Positions 17,034-25,625 of a stretch of 64,000 nucleotides of DNA are shown here, piece after piece (position 1 is the stretch's first letter; the number at the start of each line of letters is the position of its first letter). Source of the stretch: Pseudomonas atagonensis (GTDB lineage Bacteria > Pseudomonadota > Gammaproteobacteria > Pseudomonadales > Pseudomonadaceae). The stretch lies in the NCBI RefSeq assembly GCF_011369485.1, contig NZ_VXCA01000030.1:115509-179508 (forward strand), in the 5' to 3' direction. Below the pieces are notes generated by a model. That model saw only the letters and a program-made list of their open reading frames with translations, was not told the DNA's origin and made no database searches. The position numbers and the translations under genes are program-made.

Positions 17034-18902
17034 TCACAGGGTTTTCATGAATTCGATCAGCGCACGTTTGTCGTCGTCCGACAGGCTCGTGCCGTACAAG
17101 TGACCGCTGTTGTGGTTGCCCTCCAGCCGCGTGTCGTACTTGAAGTCTGCCGAGGCTTTCGCCTGTGCGCCGCTGGTCACGAAACCGACGTTGACCGGGT
17201 CGTAGACATCGGAGCCGGTGACGAACACCTGCGGACGCTTTTCAGGCGGTTGCAGCAAGTCCCACAGGGTCGGCACCGAACCGTTGTGCAGGTACGGCGC
17301 GCGCAGCCAGATGCCGTCGGTGGGCGTGTTGCTGTAGCTCTGGGTCTTGCGGTACGCGCCGAAATCGAACGGCGGTTTCTTGAAGGTGTGGAACGCGGTC
17401 ACCAGTCCCGTGGTGAACGAGTCCAGCCGATGCGGATCGGTGCCGAGCTGGTCAATGTTGGTGGTGACTTGCCCGGTGTCGGCGCGACCGAAGTCGTGGC
17501 AACCAGCGCAATTGGTTTCCCAGATCGGTTTGCCCTGCGCGACCTTCGTCTGATCCAGCGCCCACGGCCAGACCGGCGCCTTGTGCCCGAGCAGCCAGTT
17601 GGTCACGCGATTGAAACTCGGTGGCAGCACCGATTCCGGCGTCGCGCCCACGGCCATCGCGGCGGCGTAGTTACGCTCGTGGATCTTGTTGTTATTGCCG
17701 TCCCAGTGCAGGTACATCGACTCCCGGGGTTTCTGGTTCCACACTTGCGGCAGGTCGACGGTGCCGATGGTCGAGTCATCCGGGAAGCCGAACACCACCA
17801 TTTTTGTCGGGTTGAAGGTGTCGGTGCGTCCTGGGCCTTGTTGCGGGCGCAGCTTCTGCCAGGCGTAGGCCTGTTTCTGCTTGAGCAGCGCACTTTTTGC
17901 CATCGGCATGATCAGGTAGCGGTTGTAGATTTTTTCGAAGAAACCCAACTGGAACTTGGCGTTGATTGCCGTCATCACCGCGTCGGTAGTGAATTTCGGG
18001 TCACTGGCGCAATCGTAGGCGAACCACTGGAAGGCCTGCAGTTGCAGGGTGTTGGCCGGTGCACTCGGCACGTTGACGGCAACGTCACTGGCGTTCGCAC
18101 GGTAGGAACCGGTGTGGCACAGCGCACAGTTCGGCTCGACGGTCGGGTAGCCGATCTGCCGCTTGGCCATGCCGATGGGCAGGTCCTTGCCGTTCTCGAA
18201 CAGGAATCCGAAGACTTCCCAGCCGCCGGGTTTCGGCAGTTTTTCCGGACACATCTGCGGCAGCACAGCGAACAGGTAATACGGGATCCGCGCTTCGATG
18301 CCCAAACCAATCGCAGCGTATTTGTAGTGATCTTCGTCGGAAGCGTATTCCTGCTCCGGCACCACGCGCAGCATTTGATACCAGGTCTGGTAACCGATGA
18401 ACGCCAGCAACGCGACCACGACCAGCGTGCCGACCTTGAACGCGTGACTTTGCCACTGCCGCGCCCACGCCGCGCGCCATTCGCGCCAGCCATCACAGAG
18501 CAGCGCCCATGGCCGGTTCTCCGGCGTGGTGCCGAGGTACAGCAGAACGCCGAGAATCAGGAAAAAGCTCAGATCGCCCATCAGCATCGGCACGAACACC
18601 GAACCTTGAATGCTGGTGTTGATCAGGTAGATCCAGAAGATCACGGCAATCAACCGCGTCAGCACGCACAGCCAGGAATGCACCACGTAGCGCGGCGCGT
18701 TGAAGCCCGACGGCATGTAAAACACGCTGATGCCCACCAGCAGCATCCCGGCGTTTTCCAGCCACGGATCGGAGAGTTGCGGCGGCAGCCCGACCACCGA
18801 TGTCAGCAACCCCGGCGCGAACAGCGCAGGGATCGCAAACACCATGTTCATTGCAATGCCTATCCAGATGAAACGTTGAAACCAGCGGATGTAGGTGTCC
18901 AT
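17034..18902 (-). CDS. Membrane-anchored dihaem c-type cytochrome
   Basis: 622 aa from the ATG at 18902 (MDTYIRWFQR); the frame upstream is repeat A6. About four hydrophobic helices lie in residues 12-125 and a fifth at 157-174. The remainder is probably periplasmic and contains two haem-c motifs, CALCH (259-263) and CAGCH (465-469). The later stretch APYLHNGSVPTLWDLL is typical of the RoxA-like/dihaem peroxidase-like cytochrome superfamily. The gene lies after the GMC fusion gene and before the phosphoesterase. A role as electron acceptor for the flavoprotein is inference. The 4-helix N-terminal part looks like a separate membrane module fused to the cytochrome. Confidence 0.82.
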   Translation of the reverse strand: MDTYIRWFQRFIWIGIAMNMVFAIPALFAPGLLTSVVGLPPQLSDPWLENAGMLLVGISVFYMPSGFNAPRYVVHSWLCVLTRLIAVIFWIYLINTSIQGSVFVPMLMGDLSFFLILGVLLYLGTTPENRPWALLCDGWREWRAAWARQWQSHAFKVGTLVVVALLAFIGYQTWYQMLRVVPEQEYASDEDHYKYAAIGLGIEARIPYYLFAVLPQMCPEKLPKPGGWEVFGFLFENGKDLPIGMAKRQIGYPTVEPNCALCHTGSYRANASDVAVNVPSAPANTLQLQAFQWFAYDCASDPKFTTDAVMTAINAKFQLGFFEKIYNRYLIMPMAKSALLKQKQAYAWQKLRPQQGPGRTDTFNPTKMVVFGFPDDSTIGTVDLPQVWNQKPRESMYLHWDGNNNKIHERNYAAAMAVGATPESVLPPSFNRVTNWLLGHKAPVWPWALDQTKVAQGKPIWETNCAGCHDFGRADTGQVTTNIDQLGTDPHRLDSFTTGLVTAFHTFKKPPFDFGAYRKTQSYSNTPTDGIWLRAPYLHNGSVPTLWDLLQPPEKRPQVFVTGSDVYDPVNVGFVTSGAQAKASADFKYDTRLEGNHNSGHLYGTSLSDDDKRALIEFMKTL

Positions 18903-18914
18903 GTCAGTTCCCCT

Positions 18915-19021
18915 GATCGTTCCCACGCTCTGCGTGGGAATGCATCCCGTGACGCTCTGCGTCACACAAGCGGACGCAGAGCGTCCATGGCGGCATTCCC
19001 ACGCGGAGCGTGGGAACGATC
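18915..19021. repeat. REPIN, family A, inside the cytochrome/GMC operon
   Basis: 107-bp pair bounded by GATCGTTCCCACGCTCTGCG and its complement. It fills almost the whole gap between the fusion gene stop and the cytochrome start, ending 12 bp before the cytochrome ATG. Confidence 0.92.
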
Positions 19022-19026
19022 AGTGA

Positions 19027-22000
19027 CTACCCGAGGGCGGTTTTCTCCAGGTGTTCAAGGATGATCGGATAGACATCGACCACCGCGTTCTTGCCGAACA
19101 TGCAGTCGATGTGGCCGTAACCCGGCACCACATGCCGGCTGTAACGCTCCGGTCCGTGCTTCTCGCAAACCCTCTGATAGGTCTTGAGGGTGCTTTCCGG
19201 CAGATAACACTGGTTGTCGGCACCGCTGATGAAGCAAATCGGCATGGTCAGCCGGTCGAAGTGCGGCATGTACACATCGTTGCCTTTGAAATCCACCAGA
19301 TGCCCTTTGCGTACGATCAGCGCCAGGTGTTCGAAGGTCTCGATGTTCGACTCGCCAAACAACTCATGCAGGTTATCGTGCAGGGTTTCGTTGAGGGTGT
19401 CGTGGCGGTACAAAGAGGCGTACATGAAGGTGATGCGGTGGCACACCGGGTTGGTGCAATAGCCTTGCGCCTCGATCCGCGCGTAGCCGTTGAGCGCCTT
19501 GTCATAGAGCTTGTTGAACCAGTTCTCCTTGCTGTCGGCGTACGCAGTCATCGATTTAATGCCGATCGCATCGAGCATCCCCGGCAAGTGCAGACCGGCC
19601 TTCAGCCCCGTTGCCGTCGCGACCACCGTATCAGCGGCAATCTGCGAGCAGACCACCGAACGCACACCCTGCAAACCGGCGAGCAGCGACATGAAGAACG
19701 TCGTCGCGCCGTAGCAATGCACCACGCATTGCACGTCTTTTGCTTTGGTTTCCTGCTGAATCTGCGCAATGGCAGCCTTGAAGTCGTACTGGGCGATCTG
19801 GTCGCCGTTCCATTCCTTCTTGCTCGCCGGCAACAGGATGCTCACCCGGAAATCCAGCAACCAGACGTCGTAGTCGTGCTTGCACAGGTATTCGAGCAGG
19901 TTGGTCTGGATGGTGTCGGTAGAGAAAATATTCGAACCGACGCCCAAACCATGCACCAGCATCACCGGGCCTTTGCTGCCGGCCTGATAACGGCTCAGGC
20001 GCAACTCGACACCGTCCTCGGTGGGGAAGAAATGCACCGCCGGGGTGGGCGCATCCAGCGGCCGTTTCAACCGTGGCGGCGCGTCGGGATTGAAGTATTT
20101 GTCACCGGCGAACACCCCGCCATAACTCTCCCAGAGAATCCCGGCAAAGAACTTGCCGAACCGCGCCAGCCCCTCGATACGCTCGCGCTCGTTACGCGCG
20201 TTGAGCACTTTCATGGTGGTCATCTGCTTAGCGAAATCGGTCGGATGGATGTGCATCACTCCCGAGCCGATCACTTCCCCGGACTTGTCCGGCCCGCGAT
20301 ACAGCGTTACGTACAAGGTGCTGGTGTCGTGCCAGATGTTCAGCACACCGTTGTCTTCCGGCACGGTTTTGAACGCGCTGAAAAAGTAGTCGTTGCCGTC
20401 CTCGGCGGTCAGCTTCATGTCGTACTTCATGTGGCGCGTATCGACCTGCTGCTCGAATTGCTCGAACAGGTTGAACACGCCGTTGCTGGCGGTGAGCGGT
20501 TCGGGCGACAGCGCTGGAGCGATCACCGTGCCGACGATGGTCGCCGCGTGCTCCGGTTCCTTGATCATGCGGTTGAGGTCGTTGGCGGTGATGGTCAGGG
20601 TGAAGTCGATCGGCGAGTTGTCCGCCTCGCCACGTTTCGCCGCCGCTTCGTAAACTTTCAGATCAGTGCTTTGCGCCGCCGTGAAGGCCCGGGAGAAATA
20701 ACCTTTCATGGTTTCGGTGAACTGTACGCCGAGGGTCGGCGGCGCCACCGGTTTGCGTGGTGCCGACGGCAGCGTGTAATCGATCGTCCAGCCCCGGTCA
20801 GCGGCGAGCAGGCCCATGTTGCGTTCGCTCACCGCAGAGATGGTCAGCAGCGGGTTGACCGCCAGCGACGTCGGAATCACCGCGCCGTCGGTCACGTACA
20901 GGTTGGCGTAAACGTCAGTGCCACTGGCTCCGCTGAACACCTGACCTTTGTGATTGACCACGCCTTGCGCGGCGTCTTCGCCCATCACGCATCCGCCCAG
21001 CGGATGCACCGAGACAATGCTGTGCTTGAGCAACTTGGTCCAGATCGGATTTTCCACCCAGACACCGCCGAGCGCCTTGGTGCTTTGATGCAGGCGCTCG
21101 TTGCCGAGTTTGAAGTTTTCTTGCTCGCCGACACCCGGCCAATCGATGCGCAGCTGATCCTTGTTATCCAGCACCATGCGTCCCTGACCGCTGTCGTGAC
21201 TCATGATCAGGTAGGTCTGCATGTTGTGCAGCGCGCCGTAATACGGGCCACGCAAAAAGCTTTCAGCTTCGCGCTCCTTGTATTTCACCTTGCCGCTGAA
21301 ACTGTCGTCGGTGGCGACGCCGATCATCTCAGCGAACCCGGCCATGCTCGGCACCATCGGCCGTCCCAGCGCGCCGGGGATCGAGCCTTCCTCGATGACC
21401 ATGCGGCTGCGCCAGTCACCTTCGGTTCGCATGTCGATCACCGAAGTAATGCACGGGCCGACCGGGTGCAGTTCCTTGGCCGGGTGCGCACCGAAACCGA
21501 TGCCGTTGATGGTCTGTTCGCAGTTGTGGCCGAAACCGAGGATGTCGCCATTGCCGCTCATGTTCTCGCCGAGCTGGCCGGACATCAACAGGCCTTTGTC
21601 CCGCGAGCGCAGGAGAATTTCCGTAGAACCGAGTGTGCCTGCAGAAACCACGACGATGTCGGCTTTTACAAAAAGGGTCGGCGTCGAAAATTTCTCGCGA
21701 CCACTGTCCAGGTACTGGAAGTGCACGATCCAGCCATTGCCATCGCGCTCCAGGTGGCGGACCTGGGCCTGACAGAAAATCTCCGCACCGTGGTTGCAGG
21801 CGTCCGGCAGATAGTTCATCAGCGTGGTGTTCTTGGCCTTGTTGTTACAGCCTGACACGCAGTCGCCGCACTGATTGCACGGCAGTTGCTCGACGCCGAC
21901 ATGGTTGAGATTGTTCGGCAACTTGTCGAAGGTCACGTTGATAGGCGGCTTGTAGAAATGCGCGCCCTGTTTGAGGTAATCGGCGGATTTCTTGTTGGCG

Positions 22001-22479
22001 TCCAGCTTGGGCAGATTCGGTGAAGTATTCGGATAAGGATTGGGCTTGAGCATTTCCCGGGCGCGGGCATAACCGTCCTTGAGCAACGTGTCGCGATGCT
22101 CGCGCACGGCTTGCGGCCAGCGTGGGTCATCGAACACACCGGGCTCCGGTTCCAGGGCAACGTTGGCATTGATCAGCGAAGTGCCGCCGAGACCACATCC
22201 AACCACGACGTTCTGCTGGACGTTGACGTGCAGATCGAACAACCCGGTGCGTGAGCCGATATGGCCATCCGGGTCGTGCACCTGCAACTCTTCCGTCGCG
22301 GCAATCATGGTGTTGGGGTATTCGCCGGGCTGGATCTCCCGGCCACGTTCCAGCAAACACACGCGTTTGCCGGCTCGGGACAGGCGCGAGGCGGCAATGC
22401 CACCGCCATAACCGGAGCCTATGACGATGACGTCGTAATGTTCCTTTATCTCGCTGATGGGCGTTGCGATGCGTGTCAT
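19027..22479 (-). CDS. GMC-family (cholesterol oxidase-like) flavoprotein fused to an alpha/beta hydrolase
   Basis: 1150 aa in one frame. Residues 1 to about 590 form an FAD-dependent oxidoreductase: GSGYGG at 21-26, GCGLGGTSLIN near 94-104, a cysteine cluster Cys201, Cys204, Cys207 and Cys211 (CNQCGDCVSGC), and a C-terminal NPLLTISAVSERN segment. Residues 600-800 are a linker domain rich in beta strands. Residues from about 830 are an alpha/beta hydrolase: oxyanion HGLG, then VVHCYGA with Cys922 where the nucleophile is expected, an Asp in SGADNQCY, and a final GYGHID. The substrate may be a sterol-like or terpenoid alcohol or ester, which is inference from the family. No signal peptide. First gene of a trio with the dihaem cytochrome and phosphoesterase. 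Confidence 0.88.
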   Translation of the reverse strand: MTRIATPISEIKEHYDVIVIGSGYGGGIAASRLSRAGKRVCLLERGREIQPGEYPNTMIAATEELQVHDPDGHIGSRTGLFDLHVNVQQNVVVGCGLGGTSLINANVALEPEPGVFDDPRWPQAVREHRDTLLKDGYARAREMLKPNPYPNTSPNLPKLDANKKSADYLKQGAHFYKPPINVTFDKLPNNLNHVGVEQLPCNQCGDCVSGCNNKAKNTTLMNYLPDACNHGAEIFCQAQVRHLERDGNGWIVHFQYLDSGREKFSTPTLFVKADIVVVSAGTLGSTEILLRSRDKGLLMSGQLGENMSGNGDILGFGHNCEQTINGIGFGAHPAKELHPVGPCITSVIDMRTEGDWRSRMVIEEGSIPGALGRPMVPSMAGFAEMIGVATDDSFSGKVKYKEREAESFLRGPYYGALHNMQTYLIMSHDSGQGRMVLDNKDQLRIDWPGVGEQENFKLGNERLHQSTKALGGVWVENPIWTKLLKHSIVSVHPLGGCVMGEDAAQGVVNHKGQVFSGASGTDVYANLYVTDGAVIPTSLAVNPLLTISAVSERNMGLLAADRGWTIDYTLPSAPRKPVAPPTLGVQFTETMKGYFSRAFTAAQSTDLKVYEAAAKRGEADNSPIDFTLTITANDLNRMIKEPEHAATIVGTVIAPALSPEPLTASNGVFNLFEQFEQQVDTRHMKYDMKLTAEDGNDYFFSAFKTVPEDNGVLNIWHDTSTLYVTLYRGPDKSGEVIGSGVMHIHPTDFAKQMTTMKVLNARNERERIEGLARFGKFFAGILWESYGGVFAGDKYFNPDAPPRLKRPLDAPTPAVHFFPTEDGVELRLSRYQAGSKGPVMLVHGLGVGSNIFSTDTIQTNLLEYLCKHDYDVWLLDFRVSILLPASKKEWNGDQIAQYDFKAAIAQIQQETKAKDVQCVVHCYGATTFFMSLLAGLQGVRSVVCSQIAADTVVATATGLKAGLHLPGMLDAIGIKSMTAYADSKENWFNKLYDKALNGYARIEAQGYCTNPVCHRITFMYASLYRHDTLNETLHDNLHELFGESNIETFEHLALIVRKGHLVDFKGNDVYMPHFDRLTMPICFISGADNQCYLPESTLKTYQRVCEKHGPERYSRHVVPGYGHIDCMFGKNAVVDVYPIILEHLEKTALG

Positions 22480-22709
22480 GAGACTTTTCCTTTCTCAGGC
22501 TGATGGGGCAACTCTGCAGTTGCCTGCATTCAATGGGCGAACGAGCACCTGGCCTCCGGGGCGAACCCGGCGACAGCACAGCGGTTGGAGCAGGACTTAT
22601 GCGCTACAGACGCGCGTGTTGATTGGCCGCACGACGTAACGTGCGCTTGCGTGGCGAGGGGGTTGGGCGATGTCGGCGGCTATCCATCATGCGTTCTCCC
22701 AGAACCAGA

Positions 22710-22718
22710 TGTGGATAA
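22710..22718 (-). other. DnaA-box match upstream of the repeat array
   Basis: TGTGGATAA, the complement of TTATCCACA, 82 bp before the first array unit. The rest of 22480-22799 holds no gene that I can support. It is the 5' region of the fusion gene. Confidence 0.5.
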
Positions 22719-22799
22719 GTGACGGCTGTCCTTGTGCCATTGCAGTGAAGACAGCGCATGAATCCGCGTCAAGGCTCAGCTTTAGAACTGTATGAAATG

Positions 22800-23410
22800 T
22801 GATCAATTTCCGTTTGGACTATAGCTAGCGGGGCTTGCAGGGTTTGGCGAACAAGTTATCCACATAGCCACCCACAGCAAATGGGGGTAACTGTGGATGA
22901 GTGGAAAAATATCTGGCTGATTTCAGAAGAAAAAGCGTGACTTATCCAAAAGAACACTTTGCATTATGGATTGATTGTTTTTTGATCAAACCCTCATAAG
23001 CCACGGTTCATATGGCTTGTAGAGGATGGCAAACATGTTATCCACAGAAGCGCCAACAGAGATCGGGGGTAACTCCAGGGGTGCTGTGGAAAAGCATCTG
23101 AAAGTGTGGGAAACCGAGGGATTTGGGAAGGTCAGAGATCAAGAAACGCTGCTTTGATCAGTTTTTAACCAATCCCTTACAAGCCACGTTCCATATGGCC
23201 TCTGGCGGATAGCGAACATCTTATCCACAGAAGCGCCAACAGAGTTTGGGGGCAACTTATTGCGTTGTCCTGTCGAAAAAGCTCCGTAAATCCGGGGCTT
23301 AAGGCTGGTTGTTTTTTGATCGGAGGGCTGTAGGGCTTGATTGGCTTGGCGTGTAGAGAGGGGCGAACATGTTATCCACAGATCCGCCAACAGGGATTGT
23401 GGGTAAACAA
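22800..23410. repeat. Array of four diverged 150-185 bp units, each with a perfect DnaA box
   Basis: Each unit runs from TGATCA (or TGATCG in the last) through about 55-65 bp to a GCGAACATG-like segment and TTATCCACA, then GCCAACAG and usually GGGGGTAACT. The boxes are at 22856-22864, 23038-23046, 23221-23229 and 23372-23380, with spacings of 182, 183 and 151 bp. Units 2 and 3 also share AAGCCACG and CATATGGC. The array is richer in A+T than the flanking genes. It lies between the 3' end of etfB and the 5' end of the GMC fusion gene. No open frame with family character is present. Confidence 0.85.
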
Positions 23411-23433
23411 CTACCCTCATCGGAACGCCGCCC

Positions 23434-23621
23434 GCCCAGCCCTCTCCCAGGGGGGAGAGGGAGCCGACTGAATCGCCTATTTGAACTCCATCGACCTGAA
23501 CGAACATTGTGATCTCAGGCTTGGCCAAACCAAGGTCACCGCGCAATCGCAGGTCGATGGAATTAGCCAATACCACTCGGTCGGTCCCCTCTCCCTCCGG
23601 GAGAGGGCTAGGGTGAGGGGC
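23434..23621. repeat. Palindrome-ended element, family D (copy 2), left arm degraded
   Basis: Right arm CCCCTCTCCCTCCGGGAGAG with GGGTGAGGGGC is intact; the left arm keeps CCCTCTCCC but has lost the CTCACCCTA part. The interior shares ATCGACCTGAA with copy D3 and CTCGGTCGG with D1. It ends 3 bp before the etfB stop. Confidence 0.78.
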
Positions 23622-23624
23622 TCT

Positions 23625-24395
23625 TCAGCGAACAACACCTTCTTCAATCAGCAGCTTGAGGATCGCTTCAGCCCCGGCCTGCGCAGCAACTCCCTTGAGC
23701 ACCTGCCCCCCGCCACCACTGGCCTTGGCCGTCGCGGCTTTCATCCGATCCGCCCCGCTCTTGCCCTTTATCACCTTCAGGCGTTTGGGCCTTGGTTTGG
23801 CCGGTTGCAGGGTGGCGACTGACAGGAGCTCGTCGTCGATAACCTCGACATCCGCAGCTTCCAATACGCCGCGCCGCGCCGGGCCATAAGCACTCTGCCG
23901 AGGTTTCGGCGCGGCGTTATCCACAGTCGCGAGAAACGGCAGCTTCACCTTCAACCGTCGCCGCTGCCCACGGGGCAACGCTTGCAACACCAACGCCGAA
24001 CCGTCGTTGATCGATTCGACCTGCGCCAGCCCGACCACCAGCGGCCAGCCCAGACCTTCGGCGAGCAGAAACGGCAACATCCCCGAACCTTCGCCGGTTT
24101 CCGCCTGACTGCCGGTCAGTACCACCTGTGCGCCGGCATCCCGCAGATACGCGGTCAGCGCCGGCAGTGCATCGGCGCCAGCCGGCTGCTCCAGTACATG
24201 CATCTGCGCCAGCCCCATGCCCAGATAGGCACGCAGTGCGGGTTCCGCGACATCGCCGGCGTGCAGCACTTGCAGGTTATCCCCAGCCAGTTGCAAACCT
24301 AGTTCAACGGCGCGGGCGTCCTGTTCGGCGCGGCGTGGGCGGCCCGAGGTCGGGTGGGCGCCGATTGAAACCAGACTGATGATCTTTGTGCTCAT
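23625..24395 (-). CDS. etfB: Electron transfer flavoprotein beta subunit (dimethylglycine pathway)
   Basis: 256 aa, ATG at 24395. Partner of EtfA; passes electrons from DgcA/DgcB towards the quinone pool. The EtfB-type nucleotide-binding core includes AYLRDAGAQVVLTGSQAETGEGSG split across about residues 82-105, and KVKLPFLATV follows. The C-terminus (about 200-256) is Lys/Ala-rich and diverges from housekeeping EtfB. It follows etfA by 9 bp. By position it matches the Etf pair in the P. aeruginosa dgc operon, distinct from the general fatty-acid Etf. The coding sequence contains a perfect DnaA box at 23917-23925. Confidence 0.9.
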   Translation of the reverse strand: MSTKIISLVSIGAHPTSGRPRRAEQDARAVELGLQLAGDNLQVLHAGDVAEPALRAYLGMGLAQMHVLEQPAGADALPALTAYLRDAGAQVVLTGSQAETGEGSGMLPFLLAEGLGWPLVVGLAQVESINDGSALVLQALPRGQRRRLKVKLPFLATVDNAAPKPRQSAYGPARRGVLEAADVEVIDDELLSVATLQPAKPRPKRLKVIKGKSGADRMKAATAKASGGGGQVLKGVAAQAGAEAILKLLIEEGVVR

Positions 24396-24404
24396 AACCG
24401 TTCC

Positions 24405-25625
24405 TTAAGCCGCATCGCGCTTGGCTTCGTTGCGGTAAGCCTCTACCGCCGCGATCAAGGCCTGAAGAATTTCCGCGCTTTCGCCGATCACCGACAGGTC
24501 GGCACGCTTGATCATGTCGCAACCCGGATCGAGGTTGATCGCCACCACCTTGTCGCAGGCACCGATGCCTTGCAGGTGCTGGATCGCCCCGGAAATCCCT
24601 ACGGCTACATAAACTCGCGCGGTGACCCAGGTGCCGGATGCGCCGACCTGACGATCCCGGGCCATAAAGCCATCGTCCACCGCCACCCGCGAAGCGCCTT
24701 CGGTGGCACCGAGTGCCGCGGCGGTCCTGTGGAAAAGCTCCCAGTCCTTGACACCGTTGCCGCCGGAGAAGATGAACTCGGCTTCCGCCATCGGGATCGC
24801 TGCCGGATCCACCGCCACCGCGCCCAGATCCTCGATCCGCGACAGACTGCGCGCCACAGGTGTGGATAACTCAACCGGCAGCGCTTCGTGTCGGGTTTCA
24901 CTGACCGGCTCCGCACATTCGGCGGACGCCAGAATCAACCGCGCCACCGGGCGGGCAAGATCCTGCAACCCGGCACCGGCGCGGCCGATGCACTCCTGAT
25001 CCTTGACCTGCCACACCCGTGTAGCCGGGCGTTCGCCCAGTGCAGCGGCAAAACGCCGACCGAGTTCGCCGCCACCGCTGCGGCTGTCCGGCAACAGCCA
25101 GTGACGCGGGTTGAACTGGTTATCCACAGCCCGCAGGCCCTGGATCCGTTGTTCCGGTGCATAACCGCTGAATTCTTCGCCTTCCAGCACCAGCAAGCGG
25201 TCAACGCCCGCCGTGGCGAAAGCGTTTTCCTTGTGCTCGCCGAACACCACGGCCAGCACCGCACCATCGCTGCCGGCCAGTTGATGAGCCAGACCGAGCA
25301 GATCGCGGTCGTGGCTGCTCAAGCGGCCGCCGACCATGTCCGGCACCACACTGATGTAGAACGCCGGGGCCGACACCTGATGCAACGGCAATTGCACTTC
25401 AACCGTGGCCGACCGTTTGACCGCCCCACCCTGCTGGGCGCCGCTGCGGTCGATGCGCTTGATGCCGTTCGGCCCGATGAAGCCGATACCGTGCAGGTTC
25501 TTGCGGATGATCCCGTTGGGGCCCATCCAGCTGTGTTGCGCCGGTTGCATGGCCGCGTGCAGCGGGTGCAGGCGGTTGCGTGCGATCCATTCGGCGCGAG
25601 GGTCGCGGCGGATAATGTCGCTCAT
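24405..25625 (-). CDS. etfA: Electron transfer flavoprotein alpha subunit (dimethylglycine pathway)
   Basis: 406 aa. About 100 residues longer at the N-terminus than a standard EtfA; that extension has a repeated GPNGI motif (MGPNGIIRKN and IGPNGIKRID). The C-terminal FAD-binding part is clear: GASGTWVTARVYVAVGISG followed by IQHLQGIGACDKVVAINLD. The ATG overlaps the dgcB stop by one base (TGATG), indicating coupling. It receives electrons from dimethylglycine demethylation together with EtfB. Two perfect DnaA boxes lie in the coding sequence (24861-24869 and 25120-25128). Confidence 0.92.
   Translation of the reverse strand: MSDIIRRDPRAEWIARNRLHPLHAAMQPAQHSWMGPNGIIRKNLHGIGFIGPNGIKRIDRSGAQQGGAVKRSATVEVQLPLHQVSAPAFYISVVPDMVGGRLSSHDRDLLGLAHQLAGSDGAVLAVVFGEHKENAFATAGVDRLLVLEGEEFSGYAPEQRIQGLRAVDNQFNPRHWLLPDSRSGGGELGRRFAAALGERPATRVWQVKDQECIGRAGAGLQDLARPVARLILASAECAEPVSETRHEALPVELSTPVARSLSRIEDLGAVAVDPAAIPMAEAEFIFSGGNGVKDWELFHRTAAALGATEGASRVAVDDGFMARDRQVGASGTWVTARVYVAVGISGAIQHLQGIGACDKVVAINLDPGCDMIKRADLSVIGESAEILQALIAAVEAYRNEAKRDAA

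Noticed and set aside
17100..19064. 654-codon plus-strand open frame antisense to the cytochrome gene
   Set aside because: No family character, starts and ends within genes on the other strand, and reads through a REPIN.
22800..23410. CRISPR array
   Set aside because: Units are 150-185 bp, diverged, without short identical repeats, and no cas gene is present.
22480..23624. Chromosomal or plasmid replication origin
   Set aside because: DnaA boxes are present, but no dnaA, dnaN, rpmH or rep gene is near, and the region lies in a conserved metabolic locus.
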